A stretch of 64,000 bases of DNA from Trebonia sp035571275 (GCA_035571275.1 DATMKQ010000466.1:22494-86493), one strand, 5' to 3'; shown: positions 23,028 through 32,424, numbered from the stretch's first letter. A program made the numbers and translations. The notes: generated by a model from the sequence alone, not told the origin.

Positions 23028-24359
23028 TTAGCTCGCCAGGTAATTGTCTGGCACCGAGGTGCCTACCGGGGCGGTGGCCGAGTCCGCGGGAAGCGAGGAC
23101 GGGCGGACGAACGTGCTGCCGTTCGGGCCCGCCTCGACGGCCATGTGCAGGGCGCTGCCCTGCAGGTACTGGTTCCAGCCGAAGAACCATTCGGTCCAGC
23201 CGTCGTCCCAGTTGCCGGCCTTGGAACTGTTGGTGATCGTGATGGGGTCGCCGGGGATGGCCATCTGGTAGTAGGTCTGCGCGTCGGCTGGGGGCAGGTT
23301 CACGCAGCCGTGGCTCACGTTCGTGGTGCCCTGGTCGACGACCGACCAGGGTGCCGAGTGGTAGTAGTCGCCGCTGAACGTGAACCGCACCGCGTAGTAC
23401 ACAAGCTCGTTGTAGTAGCCGGGGCTGCCCTTCTTCCCACCGCCGATCATGCGGACCGGGTTGTTCTTCTGCACGGTGAGGTAGGTGCCGTCCGGTGTCG
23501 GCATCGTCGTCCGGCCCGTGCTGATGGGCCAGTCGTACTTCATCTTGCCGTTGACATAGATCAGCGTGTAATGCGCGGTCGTGCTCGCCACGGCGATCAC
23601 CGACTGGCCGATGTTGAACGTCTGGGTCAGGGTGTGGGTGCCGAACATCCCATTGCCGCCCTCGACGCCGTTCAGGTGGCCAACGAAGCTGACCGCGGTG
23701 TCGGCGGGCCAGTAGTCGCGCGGGCGGAAGTCGAGTTGCTGATCGCCGTCCCAGTACCAAGCGCCGATCACCGGCTTTGAGGTCGTGAGCTGCAGCGACC
23801 GCTCGACCGCCGCCTTGTTCGTGATCGGCTGGTCGAACGTCAGCATGATCGGCATGCCGACGCCGTAGGTGGCGCCCTGCCCCTCGTAGATCGTGGTCTG
23901 GAAGCTACGTGCCGGCGTCAGCGTGCGGAACGTGCTGACCGCCTTGATCGGGTGCCCCTTGCCGTCTGAGCCGGTGACGGTCACCGTGTACGACTCGGCC
24001 GTGTCAAGCGCCCAGCTGCTGTGCCACGTCTGTCCGCCGCCGCTCATCGTGCCGCTCACCGGGTCGCCGCTGGTGCTGACGGAGACCTTGGCTATCTTGC
24101 CGCCGTCGATCGCGTCGACCGTGATGCCGTCCGACGGGTTCGCGTCTCTGGTGCCGGGAGCGGGAGTAATCCTCAGGTACTTGGCGACCGTCCCCGCCGT
24201 TTTGCCCGCCACCGCCTGCGCGTTCAGCTGGCTGGCCACCGGACTGCTGGCGCAGGCCGTAGCGAGCAGGCCAATCGCCGCGGCGAGCGCCACGGCGGCG
24301 ACACGACGTGCGGTCACGGGGGTTGGGCGGCCCGACGGTGTGCGGTGGTTGCCGTACAC
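23028..24359 (-). CDS. L,D-transpeptidase lipoprotein (LdtMt2-like)
   Basis: A 443-residue protein with a signal helix ending LLATACASS, a likely lipobox with the cysteine near residue 36. Two Ig-like domains (about 50-150 and 155-270, ending at DYWPADTAVSFVGHLNG) precede the YkuD catalytic domain, whose motif is TNVSHGCVNLPPADA. A C-terminal segment WTEWFFGWNQYLQGSALH is typical of the mycobacterial LdtMt2 group. It forms 3-3 peptidoglycan cross-links at the outer face of the membrane. Lnt, which finishes lipoproteins, is encoded just upstream on the same strand. Confidence 0.94.
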   Translation of the reverse strand: MYGNHRTPSGRPTPVTARRVAAVALAAAIGLLATACASSPVASQLNAQAVAGKTAGTVAKYLRITPAPGTRDANPSDGITVDAIDGGKIAKVSVSTSGDPVSGTMSGGGQTWHSSWALDTAESYTVTVTGSDGKGHPIKAVSTFRTLTPARSFQTTIYEGQGATYGVGMPIMLTFDQPITNKAAVERSLQLTTSKPVIGAWYWDGDQQLDFRPRDYWPADTAVSFVGHLNGVEGGNGMFGTHTLTQTFNIGQSVIAVASTTAHYTLIYVNGKMKYDWPISTGRTTMPTPDGTYLTVQKNNPVRMIGGGKKGSPGYYNELVYYAVRFTFSGDYYHSAPWSVVDQGTTNVSHGCVNLPPADAQTYYQMAIPGDPITITNSSKAGNWDDGWTEWFFGWNQYLQGSALHMAVEAGPNGSTFVRPSSLPADSATAPVGTSVPDNYLAS

Positions 24360-24389
24360 GGTGGATCCTCTCCTCGGGGGCAGCCCAGT

Positions 24390-26030
24390 TTATCCGTCCT
24401 GTGCGGCGCTGGCCGGCGTGTTGGCGGATCGCGCCCGCCGCTCCTGGAAGGCGCGGGCGGCGGCATAGGCGGCCGCGAGGATGGTCAGCGTGACGATGAC
24501 GTACTCCGGCCAGGCTCCGACCCGGTCGGCGAGGGTCGTGTAGGTGATCAGCGGGACCCGTGCCTCGAGTTCGGCTTGCTGCCAGGTGCCGCTTTTCATG
24601 ATGAGCTGCCCGTCCGGAGCGATGATCGCGCTGTAGCCGGTGGTGCTCGCGACGATGACGGCGCGGTCGTGCTCGACAGCGCGGATCCTTGCCATGGCGA
24701 GTTGCTGGCCGGTTTCCGCGGTGATCTCACCCAACCGCTCGTACGTGGCGTCATTGGTTTGCACGGTCAGCAGGTTGGCGCCTGCGGCGACCTCCGAGCG
24801 GACCAGGTCGTCGAAGCCGATCTCGTAGCAGATCACGTCGCCCAGCCTGATCTGGCCGACGTGGAACACCACCGCCGTGTGCCCGGGAACGTCGTCCACC
24901 GGCACCAGCTGGGTCAGCGAGGTGACCTTGCTGATCAGGCCGCGCAACGGGATGTACTCGCCGAACGGCACGAGCTGCCGCTTGACGTACATGGCTACAG
25001 GTCCCTTGCCGGGTTCCCAGAGCAAGCCGACGTTGCGCTGCGGATTCTGAAGCACGGCGCCGACGAGAATGGGCCGGTCGATCGTGGCGGCCGCGGCAGC
25101 GATCTGAGCGTAGACCTGCGGGTCCAGGGTGGGGTCGATGCTGGTGGAGTTCTCCGGCCAGATCACGAGGTCGGGGGCGGGCTGCGTACCGTTCTTGACC
25201 TGCTGCGCCAGCTTGTCCGTGGCCGCCGCGTGGTTGAGCGTGACCGTGTAGTCGATGTTGTTGAGCTCCCCGGTCAGCGTCCGCGCGCGCGGCACATCGC
25301 CCTGGATCGCGGCGACCTCAGCCGTAGGGCTGCCGTGCGGGACCGGATCAAGCGGCAGGGCGGCGATGATGACGGCGAGCCCGGCCGCGGCGGCGAACGG
25401 CACGGCGGCGCGGCCAGCCCGCCACCGCTCACCGGACCGGAGGGACGGGCGGGTTGGGAGGGCGATGAACATCCAGGCGAGCGTTCCTCCGACCAGCGCG
25501 ACTACGAAGGACAGCAGCGGCGCGCCGCCGATAGCGACCCATCCCTGCGTCGGCGCCCCGGCCTGGCTCATCGCCAGCCGGCCCCACGGGAAGCCGCCCC
25601 ACGGCCACCTATCGCGCAGCGCCTCGGCGGCGACCCACCAGCCGGCCACCCAGAGCGGCCAGAAGGGCAGCCTGAGCAGCACCCGCTGACCGATGGCGAG
25701 CACTCCGAGGATCACCGCGGAGGCGACGGCCAGGGCAACCCAGGCGAACCAGGCCACGTTGTCCACCCAGGCGAGGAGCGGGAGGAAGAAGGCGATGCCG
25801 AAGATCAGCCCGATGCAGAACGAGGCGCGCAGCGACCTGCCCAGAAGCGCTACCGCCAGCAGCGCCGGACCGGCCGCGGCCAGTGGCCATATCCCCGTCG
25901 GCGGGAACGCGACGGCCAGCAGCAGGCCGCCTGCGACCGCGGTTGCCAGCGCCCAGCGCAGCCGCAGCCGCGGGCCTGACGGCTCCGTGGGCTGCGACGT
26001 TGTGGTGGCATCCGCCTGTACGGGGATCAC
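24390..26030 (-). CDS. lnt: Apolipoprotein N-acyltransferase
   Basis: A 546-residue enzyme that adds the third acyl chain to lipoproteins. Six or seven N-terminal membrane helices (WALATAVAGGLLLAVAFPPTG and on) precede a nitrilase domain with the catalytic triad Glu in WPENSTS, Lys in VKRQLVPFGEY and Cys in GDVICYEIGF, then a last helix near the C-terminus. I use GTG at 26030 (product MIPVQADATT); the frame is open to 26222, but that part is AT-rich, unlike coding sequence around it, and looks like promoter. Probably cotranscribed with the L,D-transpeptidase 30 bases downstream. Confidence 0.93.
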   Translation of the reverse strand: MIPVQADATTTSQPTEPSGPRLRLRWALATAVAGGLLLAVAFPPTGIWPLAAAGPALLAVALLGRSLRASFCIGLIFGIAFFLPLLAWVDNVAWFAWVALAVASAVILGVLAIGQRVLLRLPFWPLWVAGWWVAAEALRDRWPWGGFPWGRLAMSQAGAPTQGWVAIGGAPLLSFVVALVGGTLAWMFIALPTRPSLRSGERWRAGRAAVPFAAAAGLAVIIAALPLDPVPHGSPTAEVAAIQGDVPRARTLTGELNNIDYTVTLNHAAATDKLAQQVKNGTQPAPDLVIWPENSTSIDPTLDPQVYAQIAAAAATIDRPILVGAVLQNPQRNVGLLWEPGKGPVAMYVKRQLVPFGEYIPLRGLISKVTSLTQLVPVDDVPGHTAVVFHVGQIRLGDVICYEIGFDDLVRSEVAAGANLLTVQTNDATYERLGEITAETGQQLAMARIRAVEHDRAVIVASTTGYSAIIAPDGQLIMKSGTWQQAELEARVPLITYTTLADRVGAWPEYVIVTLTILAAAYAAARAFQERRARSANTPASAAQDG

Positions 26031-26213
26031 CCACGCAGCGTAGCCCGTGCCGGAGCGCGACGCGAAGCGGGCATGTTGTCTATAAAGCGTGAACATGGCA
26101 ATCCATTGCGTTATATTCGGACCCGCCAATGCCTCGTAGGGGGGGCATGCATATATCCGCTGGACTGTATAAAAGCGAGGTTTAAGCATGCATGCGTGTG
26201 ATCGGACTGAGTC
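26031..26213. promoter_or_regulatory. AT-rich divergent promoter region
   Basis: A stretch of clearly lower GC between lnt and the next plus-strand gene. It contains TATATTCGG, GCATGCATATATCC and GTATAAAAGCGAGG, and GCATGCAT occurs twice (near 26146 and 26187). It likely drives genes in both directions. Exact promoters not assigned. Confidence 0.5.
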
Positions 26214-26873
26214 ATGATCCATGTCCGTTATAAAGAGCTGTCGCCCGGCTTACACGGTAAGACGGAGCGTTCCGGCCGCGGTATCACGGTGTACCTACTG
26301 CCGGGGCTAACCGGGCGAGAGCGAAAGGCGGCGTTGCGCAGGCTCCGGCAGGAAGCGAGCCGTGGCCTCGGCCCCGAATTGCGTCGGCGCGATTTGGCGG
26401 TGGCCCTAGCCGCGGACCGCTTCCGCGTCGGGGTCAGGAATACCGCGGCGGTGGTAAGGCTGCACCCGGCGGGAAGCTTGCTGCCCGCCGCACTCGCCGC
26501 TGCCTTGATGACGCTGTTCGTGCTCGCTCCCGTAGGCGCGAAGATGATGTGGTTCTCCCAGTCAGCGCCCGCCGGCGGTTTGCTTCCTGGCGGTGGCGCG
26601 CCCGCCGTCGCGCGTCCGCCGGTTCTCGTACACGGGAACCGGACGGCCGCTTCTGGTTCGGGCGAGCACCCGTCGGGTTGCAGGCAGGCTGGCGGCCGGG
26701 CCGATGACGTGACCACTGGCGAGGATCCGGCGCTGCGCGCGGCCTGGAAGTGCTGGCGGCCCCTGCGGCGGGCAGGCAAACATGCGACCGGGCGGTCCCG
26801 GTGGTCGCGGCCCGTCCTGCCTGACAGACGGGCTGATCTCTACGGGGCGGTGATCTCGGTCGGCTCAGGTTAA
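26214..26873 (+). CDS. Conserved hypothetical protein with one membrane helix
   Basis: A 219-residue protein. The N-terminal 90 residues are well behaved (MIHVRYKELSPGLHGKTERS, TVYLLPGLTGRERKAALRRLRQEASRG) and include a basic helical part that I recall from actinobacterial hypothetical proteins. A membrane helix follows at about 85-105. The C-terminal half is low in hydrophobic residues, rich in Arg and Gly and probably disordered. Function unknown. The start ATG at 26214 sits next to the AT-rich promoter region. Confidence 0.75.
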   Translation: MIHVRYKELSPGLHGKTERSGRGITVYLLPGLTGRERKAALRRLRQEASRGLGPELRRRDLAVALAADRFRVGVRNTAAVVRLHPAGSLLPAALAAALMTLFVLAPVGAKMMWFSQSAPAGGLLPGGGAPAVARPPVLVHGNRTAASGSGEHPSGCRQAGGRADDVTTGEDPALRAAWKCWRPLRRAGKHATGRSRWSRPVLPDRRADLYGAVISVGSG

Positions 26874-27025
26874 TCCAGCGCCTCCGCTCGCCCTCCGCCC
26901 GCCCTTCGCTAGCCTCCGCTCGCCCTCCGCCGGGGAGTACCAGGGAATATTCGCCGCCAACGGTAACTTCGCCATGTCGGGATATTCCCTGGCAAGTATT
27001 TCCTGGCAAGGACGGCGGGACCCGA

Positions 27026-28006
27026 TTGAGCAGGCGTGGCGCGGCCCTGTTCGCGGCGATGGGTGTCATTTGGGGCATCCCGTACCTGTTGATCAAGGTC
27101 GCGGACGGCGGTGTCTCGGTGCCGGTGCTCGTCTGGTCGCGGGTCACCGTCGGCGCGCTCATCCTGGTGCCGATGGCGCTCGCTCAGGGAGCCTGGCGCG
27201 CTGAGCAGCGCGCTGTGCTGCTGCGGCACTGGCAGTGGCTCGTCGCGTACGCGGTGATCGAGATCGCCGGTCCGTGGGCGCTGCTGTCCACCGCCGAACG
27301 CCACCTTTCAAGCTCTACAAGCGGCCTGCTCGTCGCGTCGGTCCCGGCCATCGGGGCGCTGCTCGCCTGGTTGCTTGGCCGGTCGGCGCCGGGTCGCCGG
27401 CCGGCCGCGGCCGACCGGCTTACGCTGGTCCGGGTGGCCGGGCTGGCGCTGGGATTCGCCGGTGTCGCGCTGCTCGCCGGGCCCGGTGCTGGCCGGGGCG
27501 ACCTGCTGGCCGATGCCGAGGTGCTGGCGACCGCGGTGGGCTACGCGGCGGGGCCGATCATCGCGAACCGCAAGCTCGGCGAGGTGCCTGGCATCGCCGC
27601 CAACGCGGTCTGCCTGGTCCTCGTGGCGATCGTCTACACCCCCGCGGCGGCGCTCACCTGGCCGCACGCGGTGCCGTCCGCCCAGGTGCTGGCCTCGCTC
27701 GCGGCACTCGGCGCGGTCTGCACGGCCGCGGGCCTGGTTGGCTACTTCTGGCTGATCTCGGAGGTCGGCGCGGCGCGCGCCACGGTGGTCACTTACGTCA
27801 ACCCCGCGGTGGCGGTCGCGCTCGGGGCAGCGGTTCTCGGCGAGCGGCTGACGCCCGCCATCGGCGTCTCTTTCGTCCTCATCCTGACCGGTTCGGTGCT
27901 AGCGACGCGCGCTCCGCGCCCGGTTAGCCCAGGGGCGGACCCGATAAGCTCGCCTGCCGCCGCGCCGGGTCGCACACGGCCCAGTGACCAGGCCCGAGGG
28001 ATTTAG
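27026..28006 (+). CDS. EamA/DMT-family transporter
   Basis: A 326-residue permease with ten predicted membrane helices in two EamA repeats. The first starts ALFAAMGVIWGIPYLLIKVADGG and the second near LADAEVLATAVGYAAGPIIA; the end shows YVNPAVAVALGAAVLGERLTPAIGVSFVLILTGSVL, the family hallmark. Such proteins export metabolites; substrate unknown. The start is TTG at 27026. The last 83 bases overlap the convergent GGDEF gene, without a visible terminator between them. Confidence 0.93.
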   Translation: MSRRGAALFAAMGVIWGIPYLLIKVADGGVSVPVLVWSRVTVGALILVPMALAQGAWRAEQRAVLLRHWQWLVAYAVIEIAGPWALLSTAERHLSSSTSGLLVASVPAIGALLAWLLGRSAPGRRPAAADRLTLVRVAGLALGFAGVALLAGPGAGRGDLLADAEVLATAVGYAAGPIIANRKLGEVPGIAANAVCLVLVAIVYTPAAALTWPHAVPSAQVLASLAALGAVCTAAGLVGYFWLISEVGAARATVVTYVNPAVAVALGAAVLGERLTPAIGVSFVLILTGSVLATRAPRPVSPGADPISSPAAAPGRTRPSDQARGI

Positions 28007-29105
28007 CCCGGTACAGGGCGGCGTCCGCCTCGGCGACTATGGACGTGGCGCCTGTCGACGCCGCCGCGCGGTCGGCTATGCCGACGCAGGCGGACACGCC
28101 GACGCGCCCGCAGCGCAGCGGCACCGGCTGGTTCACCTCGGCCAGGATGTCCTCGGCGAGCACGATCATGCCGGATACGCCAGGCGAGGACTCGGCGAGC
28201 ACGACGAACTCGTCGCCGCCCATCCGCGCGGCCAGCGCCCCGTAGCGGAGCGCGACCCGTCCGATTCGCTCGGCCACCCTGACAAGAAGCTCGTCTCCGG
28301 CGTCGTGCCCGTACCTGTCGTTGACCGCCTTGAAACCGTCGAGGTCCAGGTAGCACAGGCCGATCCGGTTGCCGCCCCCGCTCTTGATGGCCGTGGCCAG
28401 CCTGCCGAATACGGCAACCCGGTTCGGCAGCCCGGTCAGCGGGTCATGCGTCGCCTGATGCCGAAGCCGCTCGCTGATGATCCGTTGTGCCTCGAGCTCC
28501 GCGCGCCGGATTGACTCTTGTTCCGCGAGCGTACGGTCGCGGAGCGCGCGGACGTAGCCGTTGGCGAGCGCCTCGGTGACCGCCGCGACGCGCTGCTCGA
28601 GGTTGCCAAGGCCGTAGGGCAGCCGTGCATAATCGGCGATTAGCTCGGGTAGCCGCAGGAGCAGCACGCGCAGGCTGCGCCCGAGCACGTCCTCACCGAC
28701 GAAGTCGGCCTTGACCAGCGCGTGTCCCACGCCGGCCGCCCGGCCGGGGCCGAATGGAGTGCCGAGAATGATGAAGATGAGCTCAGCTGACTGCTCGGTC
28801 AGAACGCGGCTCGCGGTCGCGTGGTCCATCGGGATGCCTTCTCGGCCGCCTGCGGGCAGGTCGCCGTTGACCTGCAGCGCGGACAGCCACGCGCTGGCCA
28901 GTTGGCTGACCGGATCGTCGCCGCGGGGAAGCGGGGGCCAGTGCTCGGGTCGCGTGTCGCGCGGGCCGAATACCCTAGGTGTCGAGGCTGTGGAGCTGGG
29001 CCATGCAACGCGCGGAAGGGGAGTACCCAGCACGGGCGGCTGCGCGGCGAGCGGAACGGCCATACGACCGTGTTGCCTCGCCCCGTTCAGAGCCGTCTCG
29101 GCCAT
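27924..29105 (-). CDS. GGDEF-domain diguanylate cyclase
   Basis: A 393-residue cytosolic protein. The N-terminal 200 residues form a helical sensory part without membrane segments. A C-terminal GGDEF domain runs from DPLTGLPNRVAVFGRL through LDLDGFKAVNDRYGHDAGDELL to the active-site loop RMGGDEFVVLAES, so synthesis of cyclic di-GMP is likely. No RxxD inhibitory site is present four residues before the loop (YGAL occupies that place), which suggests no product inhibition there. No EAL domain follows. The gene overlaps the EamA gene tail to tail. Confidence 0.93.
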   Translation of the reverse strand: MAETALNGARQHGRMAVPLAAQPPVLGTPLPRVAWPSSTASTPRVFGPRDTRPEHWPPLPRGDDPVSQLASAWLSALQVNGDLPAGGREGIPMDHATASRVLTEQSAELIFIILGTPFGPGRAAGVGHALVKADFVGEDVLGRSLRVLLLRLPELIADYARLPYGLGNLEQRVAAVTEALANGYVRALRDRTLAEQESIRRAELEAQRIISERLRHQATHDPLTGLPNRVAVFGRLATAIKSGGGNRIGLCYLDLDGFKAVNDRYGHDAGDELLVRVAERIGRVALRYGALAARMGGDEFVVLAESSPGVSGMIVLAEDILAEVNQPVPLRCGRVGVSACVGIADRAAASTGATSIVAEADAALYRAKSLGPGHWAVCDPARRQASLSGPPLG

Positions 29106-29298
29106 GGTGCGCTCCTGTTCGGAACAGCAGAAACTAGCGATCAGTGGGGCTGAGCGTCACTATAGGCGATCTTATTTATACGGGTAGTGCTAATTCGAAT
29201 AATCTGTGATCGAGCGTTCGCTGTGCGTTCCCAGCCGCCGTCCGCGCGCGGCCCGGGATTTCACCGCGTCGAGCAGTGGCGAGGAGTGGGTGCCTTAC

Positions 29299-30213
29299 AT
29301 GGTCAGTTCGGAAAACGAGCAGGTCACAGACGCCGATGCCGCCGCTCAGCAGGCAGCCGAAGTCGCGGTCGAGCTGACAGAAACCGATCAGCTTGAGGAC
29401 AGACGCCGGCTGACCCTCGCGCTGAACGGCATCGCCCGCTCGGCGAGCAGGGTCGCTGGCCAGGGGAGCGGCATCGCCCGGCGCGGCACGGACCTGGCCA
29501 GACGCGGCAGCGGTATGGCCAGGGAGCGTGGCGGTGGCGCGGCCAAGCGCAGCGCCGCGGCGGTGCAGCGCGGAGCCTGGACGGCCCGCCACGGGGCCGG
29601 CTCGTTCGGGAACTGGCTCACCGCGCAGGTCGTGGCCATGGGGCCGCGGCTGACGATCAGGGATCAGGCGACGTTGCGCGCGCAGTTCCCCGGCCGTTCC
29701 GAGGATGAGATCGCGACCCTGCTGATCGAGCGCGCGGCCCGCGCCGCGGCGGCGGTAGGCGGCGCCACGGGGGCTTGGGCCGCGCTGCCTGTGCTGCCCG
29801 CTTTCCCCGCGGAAGTAGCGGCAGAGACGCTCGCGATCGTGGGGATCGAGATCAAGCTGGTCGCCGAGTTGCACGAGGCGTACGGGGTGCCCGCGACCGG
29901 CAGCCCCGGCGACCGGGCGCGCGCCTACATCGCGGCGTGGGCGCACCGGCGCGGCTTCTTCATGGTCCCTGGCGGCCTGCTGATTGTCGCTGGGTCACCG
30001 ATGGCCAGGCAATTGCGGCGGCGGCTCACCGCCCGAGTGCGTCGTTCAACCTTCTCGCTGAGCCCGCTGTTCACCGGAGCCGTTGCCGGGGTCCTGCTCA
30101 ACAGAAGGGAGACCAGAAGGCTTGGCCGCGACATCGTGGCGGATCTCCGCCGCCATCCGGTCATCACAGCCGAGCAGATACCCGGCCAGCCGCTGACCGA
30201 TCCCCGTGACTAG
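29299..30213 (+). CDS. Conserved hypothetical protein, EcsC-like
   Basis: A 304-residue protein. The N-terminal 90 residues are acidic then Arg/Gly-rich repeats (ARRGTDLARRGSGMARERGGG). The rest holds amphipathic and hydrophobic helices (GGATGAWAALPVLPAFPAEVAAETLAIVGIEIKLVAELHEAYG, MVPGGLLIVAG) that loosely recall EcsC-type membrane-associated proteins. ATG at 29299 (MVSSENEQ) is favoured; a longer frame from 29206 reaches into the promoter. It is probably cotranscribed with the MFS gene that begins 15 bases later. Function unknown. Confidence 0.75.
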   Translation: MVSSENEQVTDADAAAQQAAEVAVELTETDQLEDRRRLTLALNGIARSASRVAGQGSGIARRGTDLARRGSGMARERGGGAAKRSAAAVQRGAWTARHGAGSFGNWLTAQVVAMGPRLTIRDQATLRAQFPGRSEDEIATLLIERAARAAAAVGGATGAWAALPVLPAFPAEVAAETLAIVGIEIKLVAELHEAYGVPATGSPGDRARAYIAAWAHRRGFFMVPGGLLIVAGSPMARQLRRRLTARVRRSTFSLSPLFTGAVAGVLLNRRETRRLGRDIVADLRRHPVITAEQIPGQPLTDPRD

Positions 30214-30227
30214 CCGCGGCCGGTCAG

Positions 30228-31958
30228 GTGCGTCCGGCCGTGACTAGCGAGTCTCCTGGCCTGACTTACAACAGCCGCAGCGGACGCTGGGTGATCGCTG
30301 GCACGGTGCTTGGCTCAGGTATCGCGGCGATCGACGCGACCGTGGTCGGCATCGCGCTGCCCGCGATTGGCAAAGACTTTCACGCGACGGTGGCCAGCCT
30401 CCAGTGGGTCGTGGATGGCTACACGCTGGCGCTGGCCGGATTGCTGCTGCTCGGTGGCGGGCTCGGCGATTCGTACGGGCGCAAGAAGGTCTTCATGATC
30501 GGCACGGTATGGTTCGCGCTCGCCTCCCTCGCCTGCGGTCTGGCGCCCACCGAAGGGTTCCTTATCTTTGCTCGTGTGCTGCAAGGGGCGGGGGCAGCGC
30601 TGCTGACGCCCGGCAGCCTGGCGATCTTGCAGGCGTCGTTCAGTCCCGACGACCGTCCGAAGGCCATCGGCGCCTGGTCTGGCCTTGGCGGAGTCGCCAC
30701 CGCGGTCGGGCCGTTCCTTGGCGGCTGGCTGATCAGCGCGGTGTCGTGGCGGCTGGTGTTCTTCATCAACCTCCCGGTCGCCGTCGCGGTCATCGCGATC
30801 GCGGCGCGGCATATTCCGGAATCGCGCTCGCCCGGCCCGCGGCGCCCCGTGGACGTGCCAGGCGCCATAATGATCAGCCTGGCTCTCGCGGCGATCACGT
30901 TCAGCCTGATCGCCGCGTCCGACGCCGGCTGGACGTCGCCGCGCGTGCTGACGACCCTGTTGGCCGGCGTGGTCTTGTTTGTGGCGTTCTGTATCACGGA
31001 AGCGCGCAGCCCGCACGCGCTGGTCCCGCTCGCCGTGTTCAAGTCCCGCCAGTTTTCGGCCGCCAACGCGGTCACCTTCGTGGTCTACGGGGCGCTGGGC
31101 GGCGCGCTGTTTCTGCTCCCTGTGGTGCTGCAGGAAGTCTGCGGTTACAGCCCGTTGGAGGCCGGCGTGGCGCTGCTGCCGGTGACCGTCATCATGCTCT
31201 TGCTGTCGGCCAGGTCGGCCGCGCTGGCCGCGCGGATCGGCCCCCGGCTGCAGATGAGCGTCGGCCCGCTGACGATCGCTGTGGGTATGACGCTGTTTAC
31301 CCGTGTGAACAGCAGCGGCGACTACCTCACGCAGGTACTGCCGGCCTTGCTGGTATTCGGCTTCGGGCTGGCGATCAACGTGGCGCCGCTTACGGCCACC
31401 GCGCTGGCCGCGGCGCCCGCGGAGCTCGCGGGAACCGCGTCGGCGGTGAACAACGACGTGGCCCGGGTGGCGAGCCTGATCGCGGTCGCCGTGCTCCCCG
31501 GGCTGGCCGGCATCAGCGGGGACGCCTATCTGCACCCGGCGACGCTGCTTCATGGGTTCCACACGGCGATGCTGATATCCGCCGCGGTCGCCGGCGCCGG
31601 GGGCGTGCTCGCCGCGGCCACCATCCGCAATCCGGCCCGCGTCAAGGGACAGCCGGCGGCCGCCGCCAAGGACGAGACAGCGCTCAACAGCCCGACCTGC
31701 GCACTGGACGCGCCGCCGCTGCGGACCACGTCCAACCGGTTACCCGCTTGCCGCCGCGGGATCGAACCCGTAAACGGTGATGGGACGGGCCCTGGGGTCC
31801 GTCCCATCACCGTGAGCGGGAAGCCTGCCGTCAGGCGTGCGAGAGGTCGCGAACTTCCAGCTGGTGGACGATCCGCTCGGTGGTCGCCTCGTGGACGGCG
31901 AGGTCGGCCAGGGCGAGCACGCCGACCGCGATGGCGTCAGCGAACACGAGCCAGGTGA
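30228..31958 (+). CDS. MFS transporter, EmrB/QacA (DHA2) type, with readthrough tail
   Basis: A 576-residue protein. Fourteen helices are predicted over the first 470 residues, with DATVVGIALPAIGKDFHATVASLQWVVDGYTLALAGLLL, the GDSYGRKK loop and GAGAALLTPGSLAIL, all typical of proton-driven drug exporters. The normal end appears to be near CALDAPPLR. The reading frame then continues through a perfect terminator hairpin at 31774-31813 and 128 bases into the convergent gene. The last 70 residues are thus antisense to a terminator and a gene and are probably recent. GTG at 30240 is an alternative start. Confidence 0.9.
   Translation: MRPAVTSESPGLTYNSRSGRWVIAGTVLGSGIAAIDATVVGIALPAIGKDFHATVASLQWVVDGYTLALAGLLLLGGGLGDSYGRKKVFMIGTVWFALASLACGLAPTEGFLIFARVLQGAGAALLTPGSLAILQASFSPDDRPKAIGAWSGLGGVATAVGPFLGGWLISAVSWRLVFFINLPVAVAVIAIAARHIPESRSPGPRRPVDVPGAIMISLALAAITFSLIAASDAGWTSPRVLTTLLAGVVLFVAFCITEARSPHALVPLAVFKSRQFSAANAVTFVVYGALGGALFLLPVVLQEVCGYSPLEAGVALLPVTVIMLLLSARSAALAARIGPRLQMSVGPLTIAVGMTLFTRVNSSGDYLTQVLPALLVFGFGLAINVAPLTATALAAAPAELAGTASAVNNDVARVASLIAVAVLPGLAGISGDAYLHPATLLHGFHTAMLISAAVAGAGGVLAAATIRNPARVKGQPAAAAKDETALNSPTCALDAPPLRTTSNRLPACRRGIEPVNGDGTGPGVRPITVSGKPAVRRARGRELPAGGRSARWSPRGRRGRPGRARRPRWRQRTRAR
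31774..31813. terminator. Hairpin terminator inside the MFS reading frame
   Basis: Perfect 15-base stem (arms ACGGTGATGGGACGG at 31774-31788 and complement at 31799-31813) with a ten-base loop. It lies between convergent genes yet within the extended MFS frame. Confidence 0.8.
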
Positions 31959-32211
31959 GCGCCGTTCCGGAGAAAGCCAGCGCGGCGACCAGCGACCAGA
32001 GGCCGACGATGCCGATCAGGCCGTGCCCGGCGCGGTGCGAAACCGGCCGAGCCAGCAGGGCGCTGGCCACGGCGATGACGGTGATTCCTGTCGACACGCC
32101 GAACGCCGTCCAGCCGGCCGTTCCGGCCGACCACGCCATTGACGCGACCACTAGGAACGCGCCGGCGACGACGAACAGGCTGTCGACCAGGAACCGGGAA
32201 CTGAGCTTCAT
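31831..32211 (-). CDS. Small four-helix membrane protein
   Basis: A 126-residue protein with four predicted helices (VDSLFVVAGAFLVVASMAW, FGVSTGITVIAVASALLA, HGLIGIVGLWSLVAALAFS, WLVFADAIAVGVLALADLAVH) and a charged C-terminus, of the SPW-repeat-like size class. ATG at 32211 (MKLSSRFLVDS) has GGAGG 12 bases upstream; a longer frame to 32373 is not supported. Its tail is overlapped by the readthrough frame of the MFS gene. Function unknown. Confidence 0.8.
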   Translation of the reverse strand: MKLSSRFLVDSLFVVAGAFLVVASMAWSAGTAGWTAFGVSTGITVIAVASALLARPVSHRAGHGLIGIVGLWSLVAALAFSGTALTWLVFADAIAVGVLALADLAVHEATTERIVHQLEVRDLSHA

Positions 32212-32373
32212 GACTGAGCACCTCCACGCGCGCTGCGTAACGTGCAGCGCAACCCTTTCCTTTTCAGGCGGGTCGCGGCGGGCACCCGCTCCCACGGTGC
32301 CCGTCCGGCTCGTCTGGCGGCCTCCCGAGCCGCCATTCGCGTGCAACCGTATAGCCCCCTTCCTATATTTCAC

Positions 32374-32419
32374 AATCCGGGCGAATCCATGACGTATGTG
32401 TCATCAATTCGCCCGGATT
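32374..32419. repeat. Large double hairpin, first part
   Basis: A perfect 13-base inverted repeat (AATCCGGGCGAAT at 32374-32386, complement at 32407-32419) encloses a second perfect pair (ATGAC/GTCAT at 32389-32393 and 32400-32404). It lies in the divergent region ahead of the proA-like gene. Confidence 0.85.
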
Positions 32420-32424
32420 GACCG

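Noticed and set aside
24021..25979. A 652-codon plus-strand open frame.
   Set aside because: It is antisense to lnt and the L,D-transpeptidase, whose families are certain; its residues are Arg/Gly/Pro-rich as expected of a shadow frame in high-GC DNA.
31745..31775. GGGTTCGATCCC on the minus strand, like a tRNA T-arm or an integration-site core.
   Set aside because: The five-base stem does not pair, and no acceptor, D- or anticodon arm is found around it.
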